Shown here in pieces: positions 43,345 through 52,596 of a stretch of DNA of 64,000 nucleotides. Position 1 is the first letter of the stretch, and each line of letters opens with the position of its first letter. Made by a program: the position numbers and the translations under genes. Where the stretch lies: the NCBI RefSeq assembly GCF_019823105.1, contig NZ_CP081958.1, forward strand, positions 1,984,001 to 2,048,000. Direction: 5' to 3'. This DNA is from Halobaculum magnesiiphilum (GTDB lineage Archaea > Halobacteriota > Halobacteria > Halobacteriales > Haloferacaceae). The notes under the pieces were generated by a model. It was not told the origin of the DNA. It was given only the letters and a program-made list of their open reading frames with translations, and ran no database searches.

Positions 43345-45201
43345 GTGCTCGCGCCCGAGATCCTGTTCGTCTTCGCGGTGATCCTCGCGGCGCTCGTGCT
43401 GTTCGTCACCGAACCCGTGCCGGTCGACATCACCGCGATCGGCATTCTCGTCGCGCTGTTGCTCTCGGGTCCGGCATCGCTCGCGCTCGCGAACGTCGGG
43501 CTGCTCGCCGAGCCGTTCGAACTCGTCTCCGTCGAGGAGGGCCTGTCGGGCTTCGCGAACCCGGCGACGCTGACGGTGCTCGCGATGTTCGTCCTCTCGG
43601 AGGGGGTGCGGATGACCGGCATCGTCCAGCGGCTCGGCGCGTTCATCGCCCGACTCACCAAAGGCGACGAGACGAAGCAGTTGGGCGCGACGATCGGCGT
43701 CGTCGGCCCGATCTCCGGGCTGATCAACAACACCGCCGCCGTCGCGATCCTCCTCCCGATGGTGATCGACCTGGCCGAGCGCGGGAAGACCTCGCCGTCG
43801 AAGCTGCTGCTCCCGTTGAGCTACGCGTCGATGTTCGGCGGGACCCTGACGCTCATCGGCACCTCCACGAACATCCTCGCGTCGGACCTGTACGCGACGC
43901 TCGCGCCGGCCGACGTGGCACGGCAGTTCCGGATGTTCGAGTTCCTCCCGCTGGGCGCGGTGCTGCTGGTCGTCGGCTCGATCTACCTGCTCACCGTCGG
44001 TCGGTGGCTCACGCCCGCCCGGATCGCGCCGCGCGCGGACCTCACCGAGGAGTTCCAGATGGCCGACTACCTCACCGAGGTCGTCGTCCGCGAGGACTCC
44101 CCGCTGGTGGGCCAGCGCGTCGAGACGGCGCTCTCGGAGACGGAGTTCGACGTCGACCTCGTCCAGCTCGTCCGCGGCAACCGGACGTTCCTCGAACCGT
44201 TCGGGCAAAAGGAGATCCGCGCGGGCGACGTGTTCGCCGTGCGAACCGACCGGGCGACGCTGGTCGACCTGCTCGACGTGGAGGGCCTCGATCTCATCCC
44301 CGAGGTGGTCGACGAGGCGGAGCTGGAGGCCGCCGAGGAGGCACAGAACCTCGTCGAGGTCGTCGTCGCGCCCGGGTCGTCGCTGGTGGGCGAGTCGCTC
44401 GCCTCCGCCAGCTTCCGGCAACGCTACGACGCGACCGTGCTGGCGCTGCGGCGCGGCGGCGAGCTGGTTCGACAGCGCATGGATCACATTCCCCTGCGCG
44501 TCGGCGACACACTCCTCGTGCAGGCGAGCGAGCCCTCGATCGAACGGCTCGACGCCAACCGGAACTTTATCCTCGCGCGCGAGATCGAGACGCACGACTA
44601 CCGCCGGTCGAGGACGGTCGTCGCCGCCGGGATCGTCGCGCTCGTGATCGGGCTCGCGGCCGCGAACGTGCTGCCGATCGTCGTCTCGGCGCTCGCGGGG
44701 GCGCTCGCGATGGTCCTCACGGGCTGTCTGAAGCCCGGCGAGGTGTACGAGGCCGTCGAGTGGGACGTGGTCTTCCTGCTCGCGGGCGTCATCCCGCTGG
44801 GGATCGCGATGCAGACCTCCGGGACCGCGGGGCTGCTGGCGGACGCGATCGTCGCGAGCGCGGACGTGCTCCCGCCGCTGGTGCTGTTGGGTTCGTTCTA
44901 CGTGGTGACGGCGCTGCTCACGAACGTCATCTCGAACAACGCCAGCGTCGTGCTCATGATCCCCGTCGCCCTGCAGGTCGCGGCGACCCTCGGCGCGAAC
45001 CCGCTCGCGTTCGCCATGGCGGTGACGTTCGCCGCGTCGACGGCGTTCATGACGCCCGTCGGCTACCAGACGAACCTGTTCGTGTACGGTCCCGGCGGGT
45101 ACCGCTTCACCGACTACGTGCGCGTTGGCGCGCCGTTGCAGGCGCTGTTCGCGGTGGTGACGACGCTGGGGATCCCGGTCGTGTTCGGACTGGGGCTGTG
45201 A
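43345..45201 (+). CDS. SLC13-family (DASS/ArsB-like) permease with two TrkA-C domains
   Basis: A 618-aa membrane transporter. The N-terminal half (about 1-235) and C-terminal part (about 425-618) each have membrane segments with repeated anion-transporter signatures: GLINNTAAVAILLPM near 134 and NVISNNASVVLMIPV near 531, the paired SNN/INN motifs typical of this family. Between them are two TrkA-C (RCK_C) domains (about 245-325 and 335-405), which sense ligands. Likely a sodium-driven carboxylate or sulfate carrier; substrate unknown. The GTG at 43345 follows a TATA-like CCTTTTTG by about 28 nt. Confidence 0.88.
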   Translation: MLAPEILFVFAVILAALVLFVTEPVPVDITAIGILVALLLSGPASLALANVGLLAEPFELVSVEEGLSGFANPATLTVLAMFVLSEGVRMTGIVQRLGAFIARLTKGDETKQLGATIGVVGPISGLINNTAAVAILLPMVIDLAERGKTSPSKLLLPLSYASMFGGTLTLIGTSTNILASDLYATLAPADVARQFRMFEFLPLGAVLLVVGSIYLLTVGRWLTPARIAPRADLTEEFQMADYLTEVVVREDSPLVGQRVETALSETEFDVDLVQLVRGNRTFLEPFGQKEIRAGDVFAVRTDRATLVDLLDVEGLDLIPEVVDEAELEAAEEAQNLVEVVVAPGSSLVGESLASASFRQRYDATVLALRRGGELVRQRMDHIPLRVGDTLLVQASEPSIERLDANRNFILAREIETHDYRRSRTVVAAGIVALVIGLAAANVLPIVVSALAGALAMVLTGCLKPGEVYEAVEWDVVFLLAGVIPLGIAMQTSGTAGLLADAIVASADVLPPLVLLGSFYVVTALLTNVISNNASVVLMIPVALQVAATLGANPLAFAMAVTFAASTAFMTPVGYQTNLFVYGPGGYRFTDYVRVGAPLQALFAVVTTLGIPVVFGLGL

Positions 45202-45263
45202 GTCCGTCTCGGCGACGAAGCGAACGGAACGGTTTAGTTCGGCCGGGGGCGATGGCGAGGTAC

Positions 45264-45334
45264 GGGACCGTGGGGTAGTGGTATCCTCTGGCGTTTGGGA
45301 CGCTTGGACCCGAGTTCGACTCTCGGCGGTCCCA
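45264..45334 (+). tRNA. tRNA-Pro (TGG)
   Basis: Acceptor arms GGGACCG/CGGTCCC with discriminator A, D-arm GGGT...ATCC, anticodon loop TTTGGGA (anticodon TGG) on the stem TGGCG/CGCTT, which has one mismatch at its base, and T-arm CCGAG-TTCGACT-CTCGG. No intron and no encoded CCA. A TATA-like GGTTTAGTT lies about 30 nt upstream. Confidence 0.88.
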
Positions 45335-45387
45335 TCCGAGTTCTTCTCGCGGCGAGCGTTCAAACACGATAGCGGACCAACGAGCGT

Positions 45388-45828
45388 ATGCGTTCGCTAG
45401 ACGAGATGCCGAGCCATCGGAAGGGGAACTACACGGAGTCCGTCGTCATCGCGGAGCTACAGCGACGTGGCATCGCCGTATCGAGACCGATCGGTGACAA
45501 CGAACGATACGACATCGTGATCGAATCCGCGGAGGGGTTCCGATCCGTACAGATCAAAACCGGTCCGGTGTTGAACGGCTGCGTGTACGTTCGTGGGAAG
45601 TCACAGCACACGAACTCCACCGGACACGTGTACAAGAGCTACGGCGGTGAGGTCGATTTGTTCATCGTGTACTGCCACGATCTGGAGACGATGTATCTCG
45701 TTCCGGGCGACCGTGTCGGGACCGCGATGCACCTCCGAGTTGAGGAGCCAAAGCAGCGTGACTCGTCGATAAACTGGGCCGAGGAGTACGAGTTCGACGA
45801 GCGCTGGCCCGACGACATCGCGAACTGA
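45388..45828 (+). CDS. PD-(D/E)XK endonuclease, group-I-intron-associated type
   Basis: A 146-aa protein of the PD-(D/E)XK homing-type family (PDDEXK_5, from memory). Catalytic residues read as Glu in NYTESVVIAEL, Asp in NERYDIVIES and the Gln-x-Lys pair in FRSVQIKTG. Family-typical GKSQHTNSTGHVYKSYGGEVDLFIVYC follows in pieces. Two starts are possible (45388, or 45406 giving MPSHRKGNYTES). It sits between tRNA-Pro and MCM, and its base composition is less GC-rich than its neighbours, consistent with transfer. Confidence 0.85.
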   Translation: MRSLDEMPSHRKGNYTESVVIAELQRRGIAVSRPIGDNERYDIVIESAEGFRSVQIKTGPVLNGCVYVRGKSQHTNSTGHVYKSYGGEVDLFIVYCHDLETMYLVPGDRVGTAMHLRVEEPKQRDSSINWAEEYEFDERWPDDIAN

Positions 45829-45897
45829 CCGCTCCTGCCGGACCACTTCCACCGAGAGGCGACAGTTCTTACCCGATGAGGTGGCTACCTCTGTGCA

Positions 45898-48800
45898 ATG
45901 AGTCAGGTCTCCGAGGGGCAGGACGTCGACGCGTTCCTCAGTTTCTACCGGACCTATTACAGCGACGACATCGCCCGCCTCGCCCAGAACTACCCGAAGG
46001 AACAGCGGTCGCTGTACGTCGAGTACGACGACCTGTACACGTTCGACCCCGACCTCGCCGAGCGCTACCTCAACCGCCCGGGAGAGATGCAGGAGATCGC
46101 CGAGGAGGCGCTGCGCACGTACGACCTCCCGGTCGACATCTCGTTGGGACAAGCCCACGTCCGCATGCGCGGGCTCCCGCGCGAGAACACGATCGACATC
46201 CGCGCCATCCGGGTCAGCAACGACCACATCGGATCGATGGTCGCGGTGCAGGGGATCGTCCGCAAGGCGACGGACGTGCGCCCAAAGATCACCGAGGCGG
46301 CCTTCGAGTGCCAGCGCTGCGGGACGATGACGTACATCCCGCAGAACGACTCCGGCTTCCAGGAGCCCCACGAGTGCCAGGGCTGCGAGCGCCAGGGCCC
46401 CTTCCGCGTCAACAACAACGAGTCGAAGTTCATCGACTCCCAGCAGCTCCGCGTTCAGGAGTCGCCCGAGGGCCTCCGCGGCGGCGAGACGCCCCAGAGC
46501 ATCGACGTGAACCTCGAGGACGACGTGTGCGGGCAGGTGACCCCCGGCGACCACGTCACCGTGGTCGGCCGCCTGGAGATGGAGCAGGTGACCTCCGGCC
46601 AGGAGAAGACGACCGTCTTCGACCCGTACATGGAGGGGGTCTCGCTCGTCATCGAGGACGAGGAGTTCGAGGACATGGATATCACCGACGAGGACAAACA
46701 GGAGATCCTCGAACTCTCGAACCACGACGACATCTACGAGGAGATGGTCGCCTCGGTCGCGCCGTCGATCTACGGCTACGACCAGGAGAAGCTCTCGATG
46801 ATCCTCCAGCTGTTCTCGGGGGTCACGAAGCACCTTCCGGACGGGTCGCGGATCCGTGGCGACCTGCATATGCTTCTGATAGGAGACCCGGGTACGGGGA
46901 AGTGCGTCGACGGGGATACCCGAGTGACGCTCGCGGACGGTCGTGACATTCCGATCCGGGAGCTCGTCGAGTCGAACCTCGACGAACCGAAGCCGGTCGA
47001 CGACGGTGTGTGGGACGAGGCGGGATTCGAGGTCCCGTCGCTTGGGTCGAACGGGGAGATCGAGTCGCGGCGGGCGACGAAGGTGTGGAAGCGGGAGGCG
47101 CCCGACGAGATGCTCCGGATCCTGACGAGCAGCGGTCGGGAGCTGGAGGTGACGCCGTCGCACCCGCTGTTCGTTCGCGCGGGTGAGGGACACCACGCAG
47201 TTCGTGCGGACGAACTCTCCGAAGGGGCGACGATCGCTGCCGTATCGGAACCGCGAACCGACGGCGGAACGGCTACTGTCCGCCCGTCGGAGCCTGAATT
47301 CCGTCAGACATCGATGACCCGTACGTGGGAACGGATCGTGACCATCGAACACGTTCAACCCGATGACGACTGGGTGTACGACCTCGAAGTAGCGGGGACT
47401 CACAGCTACATCTCGAACGGGATCGTCTCGCACAACTCCCAGATGCTGTCGTACGTTCAGAATATCGCTCCGCGGTCGGTCTACACGTCAGGGAAGGGCA
47501 GCTCAGCGGCAGGGCTTACTGCCGCAGCTGTTCGCGACGACTTCGGCGACGGCCAGCAGTGGACGCTGGAGGCCGGAGCACTCGTACTCGCCGACAAGGG
47601 GATCGCCGCCGTCGACGAGCTGGATAAGATGGATTCGAACGACAGGTCGGCAATGCACGAAGCGCTCGAACAGCAGTCGTATCACCCGGAATCCGAGGTG
47701 TTCCTCGCGGATGGCCGACGCGTTCGGATCGGCGAGTTCGTGGACGAGCGAATGGCTGCACGCTCGGACGACGTGGTAGAGGGTGTCGACTGTGAGATCC
47801 TCCCGATCGAGGACGCCGGCGTTCACTCCGTCGACTTCGAGACGAACGAGACGACGAAGCTCCCGATCGATCGGGTGAGCAGACACGAGGCGCCCGAGGA
47901 GTTCGTTCGTGTGACGTTCTCGAACGGCCGCGACGTGCTCGTGACCCCGGAGCATCCGATGTTCGTCGATGACGGCGGTGTGACCGGAACGATCGAAGCG
48001 GAGAACATCGACGAGGGGGCGTTCGTGCCGGCACCCCGGAAACTCCCCAACTCCGCGAGCCCGGTCAGTCTGACGGACGAACCCCACGTCGGGAAAGAAC
48101 GCGATGTTACCCTCCCGGACGAACTGAGCGGTGACCTCGCCGAGATCCTCGGCTTCCTCACGGCCGAGGGCCACTCGTACGCGGGATCGGCACACGAGAT
48201 CGGGTTCTCGAACCAGGACGAACGGCTTCTCGCGCGGATGGACGAGTTGATGTCCCGCGTGTTCGGGTTTATGAGTACCGACACGACGAACGCTGCGGGA
48301 ACAGTAACTCAGCGATGGGTGTCGACCAAGCTCTACCGTTGGTTCGAGGAGAACTTCCCCGAATTCATGCACACCGCTCGCGAGAAACGGGTTCCCGCCC
48401 GGGTCCTCGGTGCGTCCGAGGAACAGATCAGACGGTTCCTCGTCGGAGCGTTCGCGGGCGACGGCGGCGTCGAGAGCGAGGCGATGTCCTTTTCTACGGC
48501 CTCGGAGGGATTGGCGCGCGACTACGCCGACGCGCTCGCGAAGCTCGGGATCGCCTCCCGGATCCACCACGACACCGCGGAGGACGCCTGGAAGACGTAC
48601 GTGATGGGTGATTCGACCGACCGATTCGTCGACGCTGTCGTCGACCCGGCAGACGAGCGTCACGAACAGGCGGAGGAGTTCGTCGACCGAAGCGAACGGA
48701 CTCCGCGTCATCACGACGTACTGCCGACGAGCGCTGCCCGAGAGATCCGGGAACTGCGAACGCTTACCGGACTCGGGAAGACGGGGCGGTTCCGCGAGAA

Positions 48801-50115
48801 CCTGGACGAAGGGTACGGGGTTCGCGTCGAAACCGTCACCGGGGAGGTTGAGACGCTTCACGAACGGATCGGGACCGTCCGCGACGCGATCGACCGTGCG
48901 GACGATCTGGGATCGATCCGGTCGGCGGTCGGTTGGTCGGGACGGCAACTCGCGGAACAGCTGAACGGCGTCACAACGAGCCGAATCCACTACGCCGAGA
49001 AAGGCGGATACGACTCCGAGACGCGTGAGAACCTGACCGAACGCGCAACGACGGCGGTTCGCGAGGCCATGGACGAGGCAGAACGCCGGACTGAGGCGCT
49101 TGCCGACCGATGTGACCTACGGTACTACCGTGTAACCGACGTCGAGACCGTCGCGAACGACGGCGAATACGAAACCGACTGGGTGTACGACATCACCGTC
49201 GAGCCGACGAACACGTTCGTCAGTTCGGGGGTAGCGCTCCACAACTCGATCTCGATCTCCAAGGCCGGGATCAACGCGACGCTGAAGTCCCGTTGTTCGC
49301 TCCTCGGCGCGGCCAACCCGAAGTACGGCCGCTTCGACCAGTACGAGCCCATCGGCGAGCAGATCGACCTCGAACCGGCGCTCATCTCGCGGTTCGACCT
49401 CATCTTCACCGTCACGGACAGCCCCGACCCGGACCACGACGCGAAGCTCGCGGACCACATCCTGACGACGAACTACGCGGGCGAGTTGAACACCCAGCGC
49501 ACGGAGATGGCGGCCTCGAACTTCACCCAGGAGGAGGTCGACGAGGTGACCCAGGAGGTGGCGCCGGTCATCGACGCCGAGCTCCTGCGCAAGTACATCG
49601 CGTACGCCAAGCGCAACTGCTACCCCACGATGACCGACGAGGCGAAGGCGGCGATCCGCGAGTTCTACGTCGACCTCCGGGCGAAGGGGGCCGACGAGGA
49701 CGCCCCCGTGCCCGTCACCGCCCGGAAGCTGGAGGCGCTCGTCCGGCTCTCGGAGGCCAGTGCGCGGGTCCGCCTGTCGGACACCGTCGAGGAGGAGGAC
49801 GCGACGCGGGTGATCGAGATCGTCCGCTCGTGTCTCCAGGACATCGGCGTCGACCCCGAGACCGGACAGTTCGACGCCGACGTGGTCGAGACCGGGACCA
49901 GCAAGAGCCAGCGCGACCGGATCAAGAACATCAAGGAGCTGATCGGCACCATCGCCGAGGAGTACGAGGACGAGCCCGGCGCGCCCGTCGACACGATCCT
50001 GGAGCGGGCCGACGAGGTCGGGATGGACGCCGGCAAGGCCGAGAAGGAACTGGAGAAGCTCCGGACGCGCGGGGAAATTTACGAGCCGCAGTCCGGCTAC
50101 GTGCGGACGACGTAA
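45898..50115 (+). CDS. mcm: MCM replicative helicase precursor with two inteins
   Basis: A 1405-aa precursor; removal of the inteins (residues 336-513 and 594-1116) leaves a 704-aa MCM, the normal haloarchaeal size. The N-terminal domain has a zinc site with Cys138/Cys141 and Cys160/Cys163. The AAA+ core: Walker A GDPGTGK ending at residue 335, then C-extein SQMLSYV, Walker B VDELDKM near 575, and the MHEALEQQ/SISISKAG segment split by intein 2; after it LISRFDLIFTV and the winged-helix C-terminus. It is the replication-fork helicase and is inactive until spliced. Confidence 0.95.
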   Translation: MSQVSEGQDVDAFLSFYRTYYSDDIARLAQNYPKEQRSLYVEYDDLYTFDPDLAERYLNRPGEMQEIAEEALRTYDLPVDISLGQAHVRMRGLPRENTIDIRAIRVSNDHIGSMVAVQGIVRKATDVRPKITEAAFECQRCGTMTYIPQNDSGFQEPHECQGCERQGPFRVNNNESKFIDSQQLRVQESPEGLRGGETPQSIDVNLEDDVCGQVTPGDHVTVVGRLEMEQVTSGQEKTTVFDPYMEGVSLVIEDEEFEDMDITDEDKQEILELSNHDDIYEEMVASVAPSIYGYDQEKLSMILQLFSGVTKHLPDGSRIRGDLHMLLIGDPGTGKCVDGDTRVTLADGRDIPIRELVESNLDEPKPVDDGVWDEAGFEVPSLGSNGEIESRRATKVWKREAPDEMLRILTSSGRELEVTPSHPLFVRAGEGHHAVRADELSEGATIAAVSEPRTDGGTATVRPSEPEFRQTSMTRTWERIVTIEHVQPDDDWVYDLEVAGTHSYISNGIVSHNSQMLSYVQNIAPRSVYTSGKGSSAAGLTAAAVRDDFGDGQQWTLEAGALVLADKGIAAVDELDKMDSNDRSAMHEALEQQSYHPESEVFLADGRRVRIGEFVDERMAARSDDVVEGVDCEILPIEDAGVHSVDFETNETTKLPIDRVSRHEAPEEFVRVTFSNGRDVLVTPEHPMFVDDGGVTGTIEAENIDEGAFVPAPRKLPNSASPVSLTDEPHVGKERDVTLPDELSGDLAEILGFLTAEGHSYAGSAHEIGFSNQDERLLARMDELMSRVFGFMSTDTTNAAGTVTQRWVSTKLYRWFEENFPEFMHTAREKRVPARVLGASEEQIRRFLVGAFAGDGGVESEAMSFSTASEGLARDYADALAKLGIASRIHHDTAEDAWKTYVMGDSTDRFVDAVVDPADERHEQAEEFVDRSERTPRHHDVLPTSAAREIRELRTLTGLGKTGRFRENLDEGYGVRVETVTGEVETLHERIGTVRDAIDRADDLGSIRSAVGWSGRQLAEQLNGVTTSRIHYAEKGGYDSETRENLTERATTAVREAMDEAERRTEALADRCDLRYYRVTDVETVANDGEYETDWVYDITVEPTNTFVSSGVALHNSISISKAGINATLKSRCSLLGAANPKYGRFDQYEPIGEQIDLEPALISRFDLIFTVTDSPDPDHDAKLADHILTTNYAGELNTQRTEMAASNFTQEEVDEVTQEVAPVIDAELLRKYIAYAKRNCYPTMTDEAKAAIREFYVDLRAKGADEDAPVPVTARKLEALVRLSEASARVRLSDTVEEEDATRVIEIVRSCLQDIGVDPETGQFDADVVETGTSKSQRDRIKNIKELIGTIAEEYEDEPGAPVDTILERADEVGMDAGKAEKELEKLRTRGEIYEPQSGYVRTT
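46903..47436 (+). mobile_element. MCM intein 1, mini-intein in Walker A
   Basis: A 178-aa intein inserted between the Walker A Lys and Ser of MCM. It begins CVDGDTRVTLADG (Cys1, block A), has block B TPSHPLFV, block F DWVYDLEVAGTHSYISNG and ends VSHN before a Ser. There are no LAGLIDADG motifs between the splicing blocks, so it lacks a homing endonuclease. Confidence 0.92.
47677..49245 (+). mobile_element. MCM intein 2, full intein with LAGLIDADG endonuclease
   Basis: A 523-aa intein between EALEQQ and SISISK of MCM. It begins with Ser1 (SYHPESEVFLADG), has block B GRDVLVTPEHPMFV, the endonuclease motifs ILGFLTAEG (near residue 747) and LVGAFAGDGG (near 848), a helix-turn-helix-like segment (SVGWSGRQLAEQL-like, near 1020), then block F DWVYDITVEPTNTFVSSG and the end ALHN before Ser. 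Endonuclease acidic residues (Glu in AEG, Asp in GDG) are intact, so it may still be mobile. Confidence 0.92.
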
Positions 50116-50121
50116 CCGCCG

Positions 50122-50406
50122 ATGGATAGAATCTCCGCGCTCCGGAACGTCGAGGACGCCATCCGCGCGTTCGAGGACGGCGAGGCCGACCTCGCCGACA
50201 CCGAGCGTCGCGTCGCCACCGTGCTGCGGACGTACGCCACCGAGTTCGAAGTGGATGACCGCCGGGCGTATCGCGCCGTCGACGGCCCCGGCGAGGGGCG
50301 CGTCGTCGTCGCCGGCGACCCCGCGGAGGCCCGCGAGCGGATCGCCTCGCTCGCCGCCGTCGACGACGGGATGGATCCCGAGGACGTGACGGTCGAACCG
50401 CTGTAG
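50122..50406 (+). CDS. Small conserved haloarchaeal protein downstream of MCM
   Basis: A 94-aa acidic protein. It has an N-terminal helix (MDRISALRNVEDAIRAFEDG) and a C-terminal part with AYRAVDGPGEGRVVVAGDPAEARERIA. No known motif. It begins 6 bp after the MCM stop, so it is probably translated from the same mRNA. Family not recognised. Confidence 0.7.
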   Translation: MDRISALRNVEDAIRAFEDGEADLADTERRVATVLRTYATEFEVDDRRAYRAVDGPGEGRVVVAGDPAEARERIASLAAVDDGMDPEDVTVEPL

Positions 50407-50443
50407 GGCACGGCGGTCTCGACTTCGATACGCGATTCAGTAC

Positions 50444-50451
50444 GTTTATAT
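50444..50451 (+). promoter_or_regulatory. TATA box of the MinD-like gene cluster
   Basis: GTTTATAT centred about 27 nt before the ATG at 50474. It separates this cluster from the MCM transcription unit. Confidence 0.6.
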
Positions 50452-50473
50452 TGGAAACCGAACCTGTGAGCGT

Positions 50474-50812
50474 ATGCTACTCGTCGTGACGTACTCGCGC
50501 GGGGCGCGGACGACGCTTCGCAACGTCTGTCGCAGCCACGACGACACCGTCGTCCGTCGGTTCGGTCGGGCGGCGCTGTTCGCCGAGACGGAGTTGGGCG
50601 CCTTCCTCGCGTGTCGCCTCCGTGCGAAACACGGGACCGACGTGCAAGTCGAGCAGACGGAGCCGTTCAACGAGTTCGCGGCGGTGCGACCGGCGGTCCG
50701 GGAAGCGGCCGTCGCCTACGAGGACCGAGACGCGCCGAGCACGCCGTACACGAAGTTCGCCGTCGGCGCCGACCACCCCGATCCGGCGGCGATGCGCGAC
50801 GCCGAGCTGTGA
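50474..50812 (+). CDS. Conserved haloarchaeal protein, first gene of a MinD-like cluster
   Basis: A 112-aa protein beginning MLLVVTYSRGARTTLRNVCR. It looks like a small alpha/beta domain (strand LLVVTYS, then helices, with VVRRFGRAALFAETELGAFLACRL). It overlaps the next gene by GTGA, so both are translationally coupled. Family not recognised; the coupling suggests a role with the coiled-coil protein and the MinD-like ATPase. Confidence 0.7.
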   Translation: MLLVVTYSRGARTTLRNVCRSHDDTVVRRFGRAALFAETELGAFLACRLRAKHGTDVQVEQTEPFNEFAAVRPAVREAAVAYEDRDAPSTPYTKFAVGADHPDPAAMRDAEL

Positions 50813-51732
50813 CCCGGCGGTTCGCCGATCGTGTCGCTCCGGCGGAGTCGGGGGAGCTCCGACGCGCCGCGGCCGCGGGAACCGTCGACGGCGCGTGCGC
50901 CGCGCTCGAACTCGATCCGGATGACCCGCTGGCGACGCTGACGGATCGGCCGCCGTCGCTGTGGCGCGCGCTCGCCGCCGCCGCCCGCGAGCGCGGTCTT
51001 GAGCACCCCGCCGACGACGAGCGTCGTCGGCTCCGAACCGCCCTCGACGAATCGGCCGAGGAGATAGGGGCCGCCGACGGCGACGACGCCGCGGACGCCG
51101 CGAGCGACGCGTTGGCCGCCGCACGGCGTCGAGCGGCGGCCGCCGGCACCGACGTGGATCGGCTTCGTGAGCGGGCGGCCACGCTCCGCGGGCGGCTCGC
51201 GGAGGCGCGCGAACGGACGACCCACGACGCGAGCGACGATGCGGACACGAGCGCCACCGCGGACGCGGACGCGACGACGGTCGACTCGCTGCGGGCGGAG
51301 TTCGAGGCGGCGACGCGGGCGCTGAGCGAGGCCGAGACCGAGCGCGTCGCCGCCGACCAGGCGCTTGCCCGCGCCGCCGAGCGTTCGCGGTCGGTTCGCG
51401 ACGCCCGCGAGCGACGCCTCCGGTTGCGCGACGCGCTCGCCAACCGCCGGCGGGAGGCGCGACGCGACCTCGCCCGCGAGGTGTATCCGGCCTTCGCGAA
51501 CGCGGTCGCGGCGTTTCACTCCGAAGTCGATCCAGTCGACGGCAGGGCCGCGGACGCCGAGGTCGGCGACGACCCCGGCGACTTCGACGGCGACGCGGTC
51601 GTCGCCCACGCGGCCGCGATCCGCATCGCCGAGCGTTCCGACCCGGTCGTCGTGGGAGTCGACCGCTTCGTCGACGCGACCGCGGCACGCGACTGGCTGT
51701 GCACGCCGGTCGTCCTCGTCGGAGCCGAGTGA
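50809..51732 (+). CDS. Coiled-coil protein in the MinD-like cluster
   Basis: A 307-aa acidic protein with a GTG start overlapping the previous stop. A globular N-terminus (about 1-70) is followed by a long heptad-like helical region (about 100-220; many RAATLRGRLAEARER and LSEAETERVAADQ repeats) and a C-terminal domain (FHSEVDPVDG, then PVVVGVDRFVDATAARDWLCTPVVLV). The coiled coil should form dimers. Unknown family; no enzyme motif. Confidence 0.7.
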   Translation: MTRRFADRVAPAESGELRRAAAAGTVDGACAALELDPDDPLATLTDRPPSLWRALAAAARERGLEHPADDERRRLRTALDESAEEIGAADGDDAADAASDALAAARRRAAAAGTDVDRLRERAATLRGRLAEARERTTHDASDDADTSATADADATTVDSLRAEFEAATRALSEAETERVAADQALARAAERSRSVRDARERRLRLRDALANRRREARRDLAREVYPAFANAVAAFHSEVDPVDGRAADAEVGDDPGDFDGDAVVAHAAAIRIAERSDPVVVGVDRFVDATAARDWLCTPVVLVGAE

Positions 51733-51785
51733 GAGCCACGACCCACGCCCACGGTGTCCGCGGTGACGCCGGGTCGCGTGCGGAC

Positions 51786-51792
51786 GTTTATC
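51786..51792 (+). promoter_or_regulatory. TATA-like site inside the MinD-like cluster
   Basis: GTTTATC about 28 nt before the ATG at 51817, indicating an internal promoter and supporting that ATG over an upstream GTG at 51754. Confidence 0.5.
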
Positions 51793-51816
51793 GCCGATAC
51801 CGGGACCAGCACGCCC

Positions 51817-52596
51817 ATGCCGGTCACGCTCGACTCGACGGTCACGACCGCCGGCGGCGTCGCGCTCGTCGCCGTCCGTGTCCGCAACACGGAGCCGGTC
51901 GCCTGCCGCGTTCGCATCGAGAACCGCCTTCACGGCCCGGTGCTCCCGCCGCGGCGACACGGCACGCCCGAACCGGGCTGGTCGGACGACGGATACGACG
52001 GGGTCGTCGCCGCCGACTCCGAGCTCGCGCTCGGGTACGCCTGTCGGGTCGCCGTCGACGAACGCGGTCGGTCCGACGAACACCCATCGAGCGACGACGC
52101 GCCCGTCGAGCTCGTCGCCGTCGGGGACCCGTCGGCCGCGGAGGCCGACCCGATGGACACCGTTATCGGCGACTTGGGGGACCACAGACCGCCACCAGAC
52201 GCGGTTTCGGTCGCCGCCGGCGACGAGGCTTCCGCCGCCCCCGCCGCGACCCCTGACCGCCCGAGCGACCCATCCGGAACGGCGGCCACTCCCGACCGAT
52301 GCGGGGAGTCGAAGTCGCCGCCGGAGGCGACGGCGGCGCCGACGGACGTTCCCCCGGCGGTCGCGCGATATCTCGACACCGTCGAGGGTCGGATCTCGCG
52401 GGCGGAAACGTTCGCGGACGGGTCGGTCGCGGACGCGACGGAACTGCTCGAGGCGGACATCGATCCCGACGGTCTGGCCGAACTCGTCGCGCTGGACGCG
52501 ACCGCGTTGGAGGGGCTCGCCGCCCGCGCCGACTCGCTGGCGACCCGGGCGGTGACCGTCGACGTGCCGACCGACGCGCTGGAGCGCCTCGCGTGA
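51817..52596 (+). CDS. Conserved haloarchaeal protein before the MinD-like ATPase
   Basis: A 259-aa protein. The N-terminal about 110 residues form a beta-rich domain (MPVTLDSTVTTAGGVALVAVRVRN..., VRIENRLHGPVLPP). A low-complexity acidic/Pro linker (about 115-195) follows, then a C-terminal helical domain (AVARYLDTVEGRISRAETFAD... LEGLAARADSLATRA). Its stop overlaps the ATPase start by GTGA. Unknown function; probably a partner or regulator of that ATPase. Confidence 0.7.
   Translation: MPVTLDSTVTTAGGVALVAVRVRNTEPVACRVRIENRLHGPVLPPRRHGTPEPGWSDDGYDGVVAADSELALGYACRVAVDERGRSDEHPSSDDAPVELVAVGDPSAAEADPMDTVIGDLGDHRPPPDAVSVAAGDEASAAPAATPDRPSDPSGTAATPDRCGESKSPPEATAAPTDVPPAVARYLDTVEGRISRAETFADGSVADATELLEADIDPDGLAELVALDATALEGLAARADSLATRAVTVDVPTDALERLA

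Noticed and set aside
43201-45363. Minus-strand 720-codon frame opposite the SLC13-type permease
   Set aside because: Highly charged low-complexity shadow translation; the plus-strand gene has paired transporter motifs and TrkA-C domains.
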